From the NCBI RefSeq assembly GCF_013280595.1, contig NZ_JAAATY010000007.1:1-64000 (forward strand): DNA of 64,000 nt, read 5' to 3'. Shown piece by piece: positions 56,459 through 64,000 of the stretch (positions within the stretch are counted from its first letter, which is position 1; each line of letters opens with the position of its first letter). The notes beneath the pieces are model-generated. The model did no database searches. It saw only the letters and a program-made list of their open reading frames with translations, and had not been told where the DNA came from. The stretch comes from Kibdelosporangium persicum (lineage in GTDB: Bacteria; Actinomycetota; Actinomycetes; Mycobacteriales; Pseudonocardiaceae). Made by a program: the position numbers and the translations under genes.

Positions 56459-57469
56459 ATGAGTGTGCCCATGTGGTTGTGGATCGCGACCGTCGCAGGA
56501 CTTCTCATCCTGTTGGCGGTCGACCTCGTCATTGTGGATCGCAAGCCGCATGAGGTGACCATTGGTGAAGCCGCCAGGTGGGTGACGTTCTACGTCGCCT
56601 GCGCCGTCGTTTTCGGACTCGGCCTCTGGTACTTCGCCGGTGGGCAGCCCGCGGGAGAGTTCTTCGCCGGCTACATCACCGAGTACTCGTTGTCGGTCGA
56701 CAACCTCTTCGTCTTCCTGGTCATCATGGGCGCGTTCAAGGTGCCCGCGATCCACCAGCACAGGGTCCTGCTGATCGGTATCCTGCTGGCGCTGGCCATG
56801 CGCAGCGTCTTCATCCTGCTCGGAGCCGCGGTCATCGCGGAGTTCAGCTGGGTGTTCTACCTGTTCGGCGCGTTCCTCATCTACACCGCGTACACGTTCA
56901 TCAAGTCGAACCACGCCGACGACGAGGAGGAGTACAAGGAGAACGGCGCCACGAAGCTGGCCCGCAAGTTCCTTCCCGTCACGGACAGCTACCACGGCTC
57001 CAAGTCGTTCGTGAAGGTCGCCGGCAAGCGCATGGTCACGCCGATGTTCATCGTGATGATCGCGATCGGCACGGCCGACCTGCTGTTCGCGGTCGACTCG
57101 ATCCCGGCCATCTTCGGCCTGACCAAGGAGCCGTTCCTGGTCTTCGCGGCGAACGCCTTCGCGCTGATGGGTCTGCGGCAGCTGTACTTCCTGCTGGGCG
57201 GTCTGCTCAACAAGCTGGTGTACCTGCAGATCGGTCTCGCCGCCATCCTCGCGTTCATCGGTGTGAAGCTCGTGCTCGAGGCGCTGCACACCAACGAGCT
57301 GCCGTTCATCAACGGCGGCGAGCACCTGGACGTCTGGGTGCCGAACATCGCGGTGTCGCTCAGCGTCATCATCGGCGTGCTGACGATCACCACCGTGGCG
57401 AGCCTGCTCAAGACCCGGCGGGACAAGGCCAAGGAGGCAGACGGCACGTCGGTTACGACGTCCAGCTGA
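56459..57469 (+). CDS. TerC/Alx-family membrane protein
   Basis: 336 residues with about nine membrane helices. The TerC core is clear: AVDLVIVDRKPHEVTIGEAARWVTFYV, EYSLSVDNLFVFLVIMGAF and IGTADLLFAVDSIPAIFGLT, with the paired acidic SVDN and AVDS motifs inside membrane segments. Family members export manganese or act with protein-secretion machinery, protecting exoenzymes from mismetallation. An AGGTGATCA site precedes the ATG. The manganese riboswitch upstream strongly supports a Mn2+ role. Confidence 0.93.
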   Translation: MSVPMWLWIATVAGLLILLAVDLVIVDRKPHEVTIGEAARWVTFYVACAVVFGLGLWYFAGGQPAGEFFAGYITEYSLSVDNLFVFLVIMGAFKVPAIHQHRVLLIGILLALAMRSVFILLGAAVIAEFSWVFYLFGAFLIYTAYTFIKSNHADDEEEYKENGATKLARKFLPVTDSYHGSKSFVKVAGKRMVTPMFIVMIAIGTADLLFAVDSIPAIFGLTKEPFLVFAANAFALMGLRQLYFLLGGLLNKLVYLQIGLAAILAFIGVKLVLEALHTNELPFINGGEHLDVWVPNIAVSLSVIIGVLTITTVASLLKTRRDKAKEADGTSVTTSS

Positions 57470-57510
57470 CTTCTCCCTCCGGAAGGTCGTAAGCCTCGCT
57501 AAGTATCGGG

Positions 57511-57523
57511 TAGCGTCGGTCGG
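57511..57523 (+). promoter_or_regulatory. -10 element of the S9 peptidase gene, leaderless arrangement
   Basis: TAGCGT (57511-57516) is followed by seven bases and the GTG at 57524. The same spacing is seen at uvrB, coaE and argG. Confidence 0.45.
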
Positions 57524-59416
57524 GTGCGCCCAGATGACATCGAGCTGCTCACGGCCACCGACTCGATCAGCCTTCGGGGTGAGTTGCTGCTGGTAGCAGC
57601 GGCTCACCCCGATTTGGCGAGCAACACCTACCGCGGTGGTCTGCACCGCGTGGCCCTCGACGGGACCGGCACCAGGCCGTGGACGCACGGTTTCCACGAC
57701 TTCGACCCCGCCATCTCGCCGGACGGCCGCTGGGTCGCGTTCCTGCGCCGGACGTCGGCCGACGACCTCCCGCAACTGCACGTCCAGCCGGTCGACGGCG
57801 GCGACTCGCGGGCGTTGACCGATTTCCCGCTCGGCGTGCGCTGCCCGGTGTGGTCCCCGGACTCGACCAGGATCGCCTTCCTCGCCCGGGTGCCGGACGA
57901 AGGCCGGTACGCGCCGGGCGGCAAACCGGCCGACGAGACGTACCGGCGGATCACCAGGCTGGACTACCGGTGGGACGACATCGGGTTCGTCCTCGACCGC
58001 CGCCCGCGGCTGTTCGTCACCGACCTGGCCGGCGAGTTGACCGAGCTGACCGACGGTGCCTGCGACGTGGGCACGCCGTCGTGGACGCCGGACAGCGAAC
58101 ACCTCGTCTTCCCCGCATCGGCGCACTGGGGCGCCAAGGAATCGCAGCGCGAGCACCTGTACGCCGTTCCCGCGTCGGGCGGAACGCCCGTCGTCGCGGT
58201 CGAAGTGCCCGGCGACGCACATTCCGTGACCGTGGGCGACGGTGTCGTGGTGTACCTGGGACGTCAGTTCACGGGTGACTTCGCCGTGGCCGTCAACACC
58301 AGCGTCTGGGCGGCGCCGTTGAACCTGGCCGAGCCGCAGCGGCCCCGCCGGCTCACCGACCAGGAGACGGTCTGCGCCGAGGAGGGCTTCGTCCCGCGGC
58401 TGCTCGGGGCGTCGGTTGTCTTCGTCGCGCTCAACCGGGGCGCCACCGAACTGCGGCAGGTGCCGTTGTCCGCCTCGGAGGTGACCTTCGCCGAGACCAC
58501 GCTGCTCAGCCCCACCCACAGCAAGATCAAGGCGTTCGCGGTGGACGGGTCCCGGGTCGTCTCGGCGATCTCCACGCCCGACAGCGCCGGACGCGTGGTG
58601 TTCGAGGGCCGGACGCTGGCTGACTTCTCCGGGCCGTTGCGCGCCAGCGGTCTGTGCGAGGTCCGCGAGCTCACCGCGCAGTCACCGGACGGGTACGAGT
58701 CACACGGCTGGGTCGTGCTGCCGGAGGGACCTGGCCCGCATCCGGTGCTGCTGGCGGTGCACGGCGGGCCGTTCGCCTATCACGGCTGGGGATTCTTCGA
58801 CGAAGCCCAGGTCTACGCGTCGGCCGGCTACCTCGTCGTGCTGCCCAACCCGCGGGGATCGGCGGGCTACGGCCAGTCGCACGGCCAAGCCATCGTGCAC
58901 GGCTTCGGGACCGTCGACGTCGATGACATCCTGTCGCTTGTGGACGCCGCACTCGAACTGCCGGAGGCGGACGCGTCCCGGGTCGGCGTGATGGGCGGTT
59001 CCTACGGCGGGTTCATGACCAGCTGGCTGGCCGCGCACCACGGTCAGCGGTTCCGCGCGGCGTGGAGCGAACGTGCCGTCAACGCCTGGGATTCGTTCAC
59101 CGGCAGCTCCGACATCGGCTACGCGTTCACCGAGCTGTACGTCGGCGCGAACCGGGAAACGCAGGTCAAGACCAGTCCGTTGACGTACGCGGACCAGATC
59201 AGGATCCCGTTCGCGGTGGTGCACTCCGAGCAGGACTGGCGGTGCCCGGTCGAGCAGGCACAGCGGATGTTCGTGGCACTGCGCAAACAGGGCACGGACG
59301 TCGAGTTCCTGCTCTTCCCCGGCGAAGGACACGAACTGACCAGGTCAGGACGGCCGCGGCACCGCAAGGAGCGGTTCGAGGCCGTGCTCGGCTGGTGGGC
59401 CCGGCACCTGGGCTGA
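57524..59416 (+). CDS. S9-family (acylaminoacyl/prolyl oligopeptidase-like) serine peptidase
   Basis: 630 residues, cytoplasmic. An N-terminal beta propeller with WD40-like segments (AISPDGRWVAFLRRTS, WSPDSTRIAFLARV, WTPDSEHLVFPA) covers about 1-370. The C-terminal alpha/beta hydrolase has the nucleophile elbow GGSYGG (Ser493), an Asp in SEQDWRCP and a His in GEGHEL. The enzyme should cleave short peptides or acylated amino acids. The gene appears leaderless. It is convergent with the RES toxin gene, 6 bases between stops. Confidence 0.93.
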   Translation: MRPDDIELLTATDSISLRGELLLVAAAHPDLASNTYRGGLHRVALDGTGTRPWTHGFHDFDPAISPDGRWVAFLRRTSADDLPQLHVQPVDGGDSRALTDFPLGVRCPVWSPDSTRIAFLARVPDEGRYAPGGKPADETYRRITRLDYRWDDIGFVLDRRPRLFVTDLAGELTELTDGACDVGTPSWTPDSEHLVFPASAHWGAKESQREHLYAVPASGGTPVVAVEVPGDAHSVTVGDGVVVYLGRQFTGDFAVAVNTSVWAAPLNLAEPQRPRRLTDQETVCAEEGFVPRLLGASVVFVALNRGATELRQVPLSASEVTFAETTLLSPTHSKIKAFAVDGSRVVSAISTPDSAGRVVFEGRTLADFSGPLRASGLCEVRELTAQSPDGYESHGWVVLPEGPGPHPVLLAVHGGPFAYHGWGFFDEAQVYASAGYLVVLPNPRGSAGYGQSHGQAIVHGFGTVDVDDILSLVDAALELPEADASRVGVMGGSYGGFMTSWLAAHHGQRFRAAWSERAVNAWDSFTGSSDIGYAFTELYVGANRETQVKTSPLTYADQIRIPFAVVHSEQDWRCPVEQAQRMFVALRKQGTDVEFLLFPGEGHELTRSGRPRHRKERFEAVLGWWARHLG

Positions 59417-59422
59417 GCACGG

Positions 59423-60079
59423 TCAGCTCAGCAGGGTGTAGTTCAGCTCCTCGCAGATCCGGCCGAGCGGCAGGTCGAGGCCGGGGTGGTCGAGCGGCAG
59501 CAGCATGTCCGGCGCGGGCGGGATCGCGGTACCGGCGGGCGGGTCGAACAGGCAGATCGCCGGTTCGCCACCGTCCATTGAGGACCGGTACCAGACGCCG
59601 TCCAGTTCGGGGTGTGCCGCGCGGATCGCCCTGGCCCACGCCTGGGTCAGGGTCTTCGAGCCGCTGGAGAGCTCCTGGGAGGCACCCGCGCGGGTCGGCC
59701 ACAGGCCGGACAGGTCCAGCAGGCGCAGGGTGCGTTGCGGCCGGAACACCACGAGGTGCGGCCGGCGCGTCGACCTGTCCACAATGGACGTCGACTGGAA
59801 GACCTCGGCGAGGCTGGTGCGCACCGACAGGCCGAAGTACAGCACGCCGTTGCCGGGGCTGTCGGCGGGACGGCCCTCGGGGCCGAGCGGGTGCGGGTCG
59901 AACCGGCCGTGCGGGAGCGGGCCGGTGTACCGGAAGGAGTTCCACCGCTGACGGTGCGCGCCGCCCGCTGCGAAGATCCGGACAAGGCGCGTGCCGTTGT
60001 GCACGGCCACGATGTCCTCGTCCACTCGCAGCAGCGACCTGAGCGCAGCCGGAGTCGGTGGCTGGGGGAGCCGAGCCAT
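59423..60079 (-). CDS. RES-domain toxin (NAD+ phosphorylase type)
   Basis: 218 residues. The RES domain runs from about residue 30: LVRIFAAGGAHRQRWNSFRYTGPLPHGRFDP, then GVLYFGLSVRTSLAEVFQST with the conserved Arg, Tyr and Glu, and a late YRSSMDGG serine segment. RES toxins degrade NAD+ and stop growth unless bound by an antitoxin. It is encoded 48 bases downstream of the Xre-like antitoxin, the normal order for this family (MbcTA type). Confidence 0.9.
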   Translation of the reverse strand: MARLPQPPTPAALRSLLRVDEDIVAVHNGTRLVRIFAAGGAHRQRWNSFRYTGPLPHGRFDPHPLGPEGRPADSPGNGVLYFGLSVRTSLAEVFQSTSIVDRSTRRPHLVVFRPQRTLRLLDLSGLWPTRAGASQELSSGSKTLTQAWARAIRAAHPELDGVWYRSSMDGGEPAICLFDPPAGTAIPPAPDMLLPLDHPGLDLPLGRICEELNYTLLS

Positions 60080-60127
60080 ACGTTTGGAGTCGTCAGCCTG
60101 TCTTGGTCGGTTACGTCTTCGTCACCG

Positions 60128-60712
60128 TCACGCGGGGGTTCCGAGGACGGCCGCTAGCGCCGCAACCCTATCTGGATCTCCGCCCGCGAGCAGCCACTGC
60201 CGGGGTGTACCGAGTTCTCCGCCGATGACCAGGTCTTCCTGGGGTGTGGTCATGAACGCCGCGACCACCAGCGGTGGCTGGTCGATCGGCAGCGCCGCCA
60301 GCACGGTCTCCAGGCCGGGCAGCACGCCGGAGCCGGTGAACTGCCAGGCGGGCAGCCGCCATCCGCCCCGGTCCTTCCAGCCGACCAGCCGGCCGGCGGC
60401 GAGCCTGTGCCGGATGCGGCTCGTGTCTACGCCGATGGTGGTGGCCGCGTCGGACACCGTCAGGGCGGAATCGCGCAGCACGGCCTGCGCGGCGACGGCA
60501 CGCGCGCGCGAGTCGACCTCGTCGGGGCGCCGTGGCCGCAGGTCGAGTCCTACCTCGGTGAGCGTTTCGCGCTGGTCCGCCGAGAAGTACTCGGCGGGAT
60601 GGGGATTCGGTGGCGACAGCCGCCTTGCGGCGTCCTCGACAAGACCGAGGAACTCGCCGGGGGTGACGCGTAGCCCTGCTTTGGCCAAAACCGTCTCCAG
60701 CGCCATGCTCAT
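60128..60712 (-). CDS. Xre/MbcA-like antitoxin of the RES toxin
   Basis: 194 residues from ATG 60712 (in-frame ATGs at 60718 and 60706 are also possible). A helical DNA-binding region (ALTVSDAATTIGVDTSRIRHRLAAGRLVGWKDRGGWRLPAWQF, about 80-125) has an excisionase-like HTH look. The C-terminal TTPQEDLVIGGELGTPRQWLLAGGDPDRVAALA is the toxin-neutralising domain of Xre/MbcA antitoxins. The gene heads a two-gene operon with the RES toxin. TAGTCT at 60719-60724 is a -10 hexamer, giving a leaderless or very short leader. A palindrome at 60750-60769 may be its own operator. Confidence 0.85.
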   Translation of the reverse strand: MSMALETVLAKAGLRVTPGEFLGLVEDAARRLSPPNPHPAEYFSADQRETLTEVGLDLRPRRPDEVDSRARAVAAQAVLRDSALTVSDAATTIGVDTSRIRHRLAAGRLVGWKDRGGWRLPAWQFTGSGVLPGLETVLAALPIDQPPLVVAAFMTTPQEDLVIGGELGTPRQWLLAGGDPDRVAALAAVLGTPA

Positions 60713-60749
60713 GCGCATAGACTAGCGCGGATGTGCGGGTTCGTGCGCC

Positions 60750-60769
60750 TTTGTGAAGGAATTCACGAA
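60750..60769. promoter_or_regulatory. Imperfect palindrome upstream of the toxin-antitoxin operon
   Basis: TTTGTGAA and TTCACGAA (7 of 8 paired) flank GGAA. It lies 26 bases upstream of the -10 hexamer of the operon, a usual place for antitoxin autorepression. The surrounding 60725-60859 stretch is AT-rich and otherwise featureless. Confidence 0.5.
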
Positions 60770-60859
60770 GAAAGAATACAAATCGCACATACTTCAACAC
60801 TGTGCGTGCACCTCATCCACTATGCCGCGCGGCTCGCCTGATGTCGAGAGGGTGGAGCC

Positions 60860-61438
60860 ATGCTGATCAGGGCCGATGTCCTTGAGCGGATTCGCGCGGG
60901 TGAGGTCACGCTGGCGTTCCGGCGCTGGCGCAGGCCCACCGTCAGGCCCGGCGGCACGTTGCGCACCGCGATCGGCGTGCTCGCGATCGACTCCGTCGAG
61001 CCGATCCCGCTACGGAGGATCACCGCGAAGGACGCCCGGTTGGCGGGATACAAGACCCTCGCCGAACTGACATCGTCTCTCACGGGCCGTGACGGCGATG
61101 TGTACAAAGTGTCGTTGCGGTTCGCCGGTGACGACCCGCGGGTGTCGTTGCGCGAGTCGCTGCCGTCGCCGGAGGAGATCGCGCTGATCCGGGCGAAGCT
61201 GCGCCGGATGGACGAACGGAGCAACCACGGGCCGTGGACGTTCACCGTGCTCGCGTTGATCGCGGAGAGACCGGGTGTGCGGGCGCCCGACCTCGCCGCG
61301 TCCCTGGGCAGGGACACGCTCCGGTTCAAAGCGGACGTTCGCAGGCTCAAGGAACTCGGTCTCACCGAAAGCCTGGAAGTGGGCTACCGGCTGTCGCCGC
61401 GCGGGCGCGCGGTGGTGGAGGAGCAACCTACTTCTTGA
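60860..61438 (+). CDS. ASCH-like domain fused to a winged helix-turn-helix
   Basis: 192 residues. The first 100 residues follow the ASCH (PUA-like) pattern: LIRADVLERIRAGEVTLAFRRWRRPTVRPGGTLRTAIGVLAIDSVEPI, then ITAKDARLAGYKTLAEL. The last 80 residues form a winged helix (WTFTVLALIAERPGVRAPDLAASLGRDTLRFKADVRRLKELGLTESLEVGYRLSPRGRAVVEE). ASCH domains are thought to bind RNA or modified bases. It stands between the toxin-antitoxin pair and a sugar operon. GGGTGGAG precedes the ATG. Confidence 0.75.
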   Translation: MLIRADVLERIRAGEVTLAFRRWRRPTVRPGGTLRTAIGVLAIDSVEPIPLRRITAKDARLAGYKTLAELTSSLTGRDGDVYKVSLRFAGDDPRVSLRESLPSPEEIALIRAKLRRMDERSNHGPWTFTVLALIAERPGVRAPDLAASLGRDTLRFKADVRRLKELGLTESLEVGYRLSPRGRAVVEEQPTS

Positions 61439-61453
61439 TCGGCCAGTGGACGC

Positions 61454-61482
61454 TTGACACGTCCGAGAGGCCGCCCTAGCGT
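61454..61482 (+). promoter_or_regulatory. Sigma-70-type promoter of the sugar ABC operon
   Basis: TTGACA (61454-61459), a 17-base spacer and TAGCGT (61477-61482). It is the best housekeeping promoter in the window and lies 25 bases ahead of the first possible ATG. Confidence 0.75.
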
Positions 61483-61507
61483 CTCGGGTAATCGTTTTCT
61501 CAGCCTC

Positions 61508-63049
61508 ATGGCGGTGTGGATGGACAACGGTGTCGCATCACTGGTGGGGCTGGTCCGGATCAGCAAGTCCTACGGCGGGGTCAGGGCTTGCCGCGAGGTG
61601 GATCTCACCGTCCGGGCCGGCGAAGTGCACGCGCTGCTCGGTGAGAACGGCGCGGGCAAGTCGACGCTGATGCGCGTGCTGTCCGGCGACCTGACCGACT
61701 ACACGGGCACGATCACCGTGGGGGACAGGCCCGTTCGCTTCCACGGCCCCGCCGACGCGCAGCGCGCCGGGATCGCCATGATCCACCAGGAACTCGATCT
61801 GGTACCGGGGCTTTCGGTCGCCGAGAACATCTTCCTGGGCAGGGAACCACGCACCCGGCTGCGCACCCTCGACCGGCGCGCGATGCTGCGTGAGACCCGG
61901 ACTCTGTTGCGCCGCACCGGAATCGACCTCGACCCGCGCCGTCAGGTCGGCGAGCTGCGGACCGGCGAGCAGCAACTGGTCAGCATCGCGAAGGCGCTGT
62001 CGCTCGACGCCAAGGTGTTGATCATGGACGAGCCGACGTCCGCGCTGTCGTCGGCCGAAGTGGACCGGATGTTCACGGTGATCGCCGAGCTGCGCCGGGC
62101 GGGCGCGGGCATCGTCTACATCTCCCACCGGATGGACGAGATCGGCCGGATCGCCGACCGGGCCACGGTGCTGCGCAACGGTTGCGTCGTCGCCGAGTTC
62201 GACGCGCGGGACATGACCGCCGACCAGGCCGCTGAGGCGATGATCGGACGTCCGGTGCGGGCCATGTTCACCACCCATGAGACAGCCGACACCGGCGAGC
62301 AGCTCCTCGAAGTCCGCGATCTTGTCGTGCCGCGGTCGCGGCCCGGCCGCCGGGACCCCGCCGGGATCAGCCTCACGGTCCGGCGCGGGGAGATCGTCGG
62401 ACTGGCCGGACTGCTGGGTTCCGGGCGGACCGAACTACTGGAGACCCTGTTCGGCGCGGGCGGGCGCCGGCGCGGATCGGTGATCTTCAAAGGCCGCCCG
62501 GTGCGGCCGCGCGGCCCGCGGTCCGCCATCCGGCTGGGCATGGTGTACATGCCCGAGGACCGCCGGATATCCGGGCTCGCACTGGACCATTCGGTGCTCG
62601 CCAACACGGTTCTGTCTGTCGTGGACCGGATCGCGCGGCTCGGTGTGGTGTCGCGGCGCCGTGAGGCCGGTGCGGCCACTCGGATCGTGCGTGACCTGAG
62701 CGTGAAACTCGCCTCGGTGCGGGACCCGGTTTCCGCGTTGTCGGGCGGCAACCAGCAGAAGGTCGTGCTCGGGCGGATGCTGTTGACCGAACCGGACCTG
62801 CTGCTGCTCGACGAGCCGACCCGCGGCGTCGACGTCGGCGCGAAGGCCGAGATCTACCACCTGCTGGGGCAGGCCGCTCAGCGCGGGATGGGCGTCCTGC
62901 TCGCGTCTTCCGAGCTGGCCGAACTGGTGGGCGTGTGCGATCGCGTGATCGTGCTGCGCGGCGGCCGGGATGTCGCCGAACTGCGGACCGAGCAGGCCGG
63001 TGAGGCGGATCTGCTCGCGGCGTCGATGGGGGAGGTTGTGCCGTTGTGA
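61508..63049 (+). CDS. Sugar ABC transporter ATPase with two nucleotide-binding domains (RbsA/XylG-like)
   Basis: 513 residues from ATG 61508; ATG 61520 (MDNGVASLVGLVRISKSYGG) is equally plausible. Two ABC domains lie in tandem. The first has Walker A GENGAGKST and VLIMDEPTSALSS. The second has a degenerate Walker A region, LLGSGRTELLETLFG, then LSGGNQQKVVLGRMLLTEPDLLLLDEPTRGVDVGAK. This is the CUT2 arrangement for ribose, xylose or similar monosaccharides. It is coupled to the permease gene by a GTGA overlap. The substrate-binding protein is presumably beyond the window. Confidence 0.95.
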   Translation: MAVWMDNGVASLVGLVRISKSYGGVRACREVDLTVRAGEVHALLGENGAGKSTLMRVLSGDLTDYTGTITVGDRPVRFHGPADAQRAGIAMIHQELDLVPGLSVAENIFLGREPRTRLRTLDRRAMLRETRTLLRRTGIDLDPRRQVGELRTGEQQLVSIAKALSLDAKVLIMDEPTSALSSAEVDRMFTVIAELRRAGAGIVYISHRMDEIGRIADRATVLRNGCVVAEFDARDMTADQAAEAMIGRPVRAMFTTHETADTGEQLLEVRDLVVPRSRPGRRDPAGISLTVRRGEIVGLAGLLGSGRTELLETLFGAGGRRRGSVIFKGRPVRPRGPRSAIRLGMVYMPEDRRISGLALDHSVLANTVLSVVDRIARLGVVSRRREAGAATRIVRDLSVKLASVRDPVSALSGGNQQKVVLGRMLLTEPDLLLLDEPTRGVDVGAKAEIYHLLGQAAQRGMGVLLASSELAELVGVCDRVIVLRGGRDVAELRTEQAGEADLLAASMGEVVPL

Positions 63050-64000
63050 CCACTGACTTCGTGGCGGAGACGCGCCGGGCGAGCGTGCGCTCGATGGTGT
63101 TCCGCTTCCAAAGCCTGTTCGGGCTGGTCGCGGTGTTCGTCGCGGCGATCGTGTTCTCGCCCAGCCGCGACGGCGAACTGCTGTTCCTCACCAGCGACAA
63201 CCTGTTCAACGTGGTGCGCGCGGTGTCGGAGATCGGGATCATCGCGGTCGGCATGACGTTCGTGATCCTGATCGGCGGGATCGACCTGTCGGTCGGCGCG
63301 ATGCTCGGCCTCGCCGCCGTCGGCTCGGCGGTCCTGTTGGTGGAGAACGACTTCGGGCTCGTGCCCGCGGTGCTGGTGGTGCTGGCCGTCGGGCTGGGTT
63401 TCGGGTTGCTGCAAGGCGTCGCTTCGGCCGTGTTCGGCATCCAGGCGTTCATCGTCACGCTGGCGGGCCTGCAGATCGCCCGTGGCCTGGCGCGGATCTG
63501 GTCGGGCGGGCAGGGCGTCGCGATCGCGTACGGCGAAGGTCCTGGCGAGGCGCCGATCGCGTTCTCGTTGCTGGGCGAACGGACCTTCAACGGGCTGGTG
63601 CCGATCCCGGCGTTGATCTTCGTCGTGGTCGCCGTGCTGGCGGTCCTCTTCCTGCGTGGCACGGCGTTCTCCCGGCACGTGTACGCGATCGGCGGCAACG
63701 AGAAGGCCGCCCGGCTGTCCGGTGTGCCGGTCACCCGGGTCAAGATCGTCGTGTTCGGCATCTGCGGGCTGCTCGCCGCGCTGGCCGGGATCATCCACGC
63801 GGGCCAGCTCAACCAGGGCAGTCCCAACGACGGCCTCGGCTACGAACTCGACGCGATCGCCGCCGTGGTCGTCGGCGGCACAAGCCTCGCCGGTGGCCGG
63901 GGTTCGGTCGTCGGGACCGTGGCGGGCGCGCTGCTTCTCGGCGTGCTCAACAACATCCTGGCGCTCAACAGCGTCGACACGAATGTCCAGCTCCTGATCA
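63046..64000 (+). CDS. Sugar ABC transporter permease (RbsC/XylH-like), 3' end cut
   Basis: 318 residues are visible from GTG 63046, which overlaps the ATPase stop as GTGA and has GGGGGAGG further upstream. The frame is open to the right edge of the window. About eight membrane helices and the typical VGMTFVILIGGIDLSVGAMLGL and NEKAARLSGVPVTRVKIVVFGICGLLAALAGIIHAGQLNQGSPNDGLGYELDAIAAVVVGG segments are those of CUT2 permeases. It forms the channel for the ATPase encoded upstream. Confidence 0.95.
   Translation, partial: MTTDFVAETRRASVRSMVFRFQSLFGLVAVFVAAIVFSPSRDGELLFLTSDNLFNVVRAVSEIGIIAVGMTFVILIGGIDLSVGAMLGLAAVGSAVLLVENDFGLVPAVLVVLAVGLGFGLLQGVASAVFGIQAFIVTLAGLQIARGLARIWSGGQGVAIAYGEGPGEAPIAFSLLGERTFNGLVPIPALIFVVVAVLAVLFLRGTAFSRHVYAIGGNEKAARLSGVPVTRVKIVVFGICGLLAALAGIIHAGQLNQGSPNDGLGYELDAIAAVVVGGTSLAGGRGSVVGTVAGALLLGVLNNILALNSVDTNVQLLI

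Overview
The window is high-GC DNA with dense coding on both strands, many GTG starts, four-base start/stop overlaps and actinobacterial gene families (SARP regulator, DasABC-like sugar transporter, DNRLRE/RHS protein, DUF5685, DUF222, SigJ-type sigma factor, RES/Xre toxin-antitoxin). Together these suggest a soil actinomycete, most likely of the Pseudonocardiaceae. This is an inference from gene content; no rRNA gene is present to confirm it. I recognised no tRNA genes, prophage or insertion-sequence transposase.

Layout. Bases 1-1350: the 5' part of a DUF222/HNH-type gene, two large imperfect inverted repeats and a 22-bp tandem array. Bases 1353-12738 (minus strand): secreted phosphatase PhoD, a secreted SH3-like protein, a 2085-residue DNRLRE/RHS protein with an extremely lysine-rich tip, and a SARP/NB-ARC/TPR regulator. 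Bases 12937-18491: an ECF sigma factor with a membrane-anchored propeller protein, a TetR/YhgE/degenerate-ABC operon with a palindromic operator, and a second TetR gene. Bases 18557-23148: small enzymes and regulators (GNAT, PucR-like, esterase, methyltransferase). Bases 23387-28719: core genes rpsA and coaE (fused to a GrpB domain), with a lipoprotein and an orphan histidine kinase between them. Bases 28765-33323: a chitobiose/GlcNAc-type ABC operon without its ATPase, with a GH3 hexosaminidase, preceded by two DasR-like dre palindromes. Bases 33563-43378: hypothetical proteins, uvrB, an Escherichia-type argG with an ArgR-like operator inside its promoter, a Nudix hydrolase, an NmrA-like oxidoreductase and the SigJ-type sigma factor that probably drives it. 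Bases 43463-46030: a secreted GH97 glycosidase.

The most unusual region is 46063-56136 (minus strand). A fused hydrolase-ABC ATPase and its permease are followed, 16 bases on, by a MoxR-type AAA ATPase and then four genes chained by GTGA overlaps: a helical protein, a zinc-peptidase/VWA fusion, a small coiled-coil protein and a PaaK-like adenylate-forming ligase. This resembles MoxR-VWA chaperone or conflict systems, but I do not know a described system that joins a metallopeptidase-VWA protein to an AMP-forming ligase.

Bases 56301-64000: a probable manganese riboswitch ahead of a TerC-family gene, an S9 peptidase, a RES/Xre toxin-antitoxin pair, an ASCH-winged-helix protein, and a ribose/xylose-type ABC operon that runs off the right edge.

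Two themes recur. First, a palindromic repeat with a conserved asymmetric loop occurs three times and provides the stop codons of adjacent genes. Second, several genes look leaderless, with a -10 hexamer 6-7 bases ahead of the start codon.
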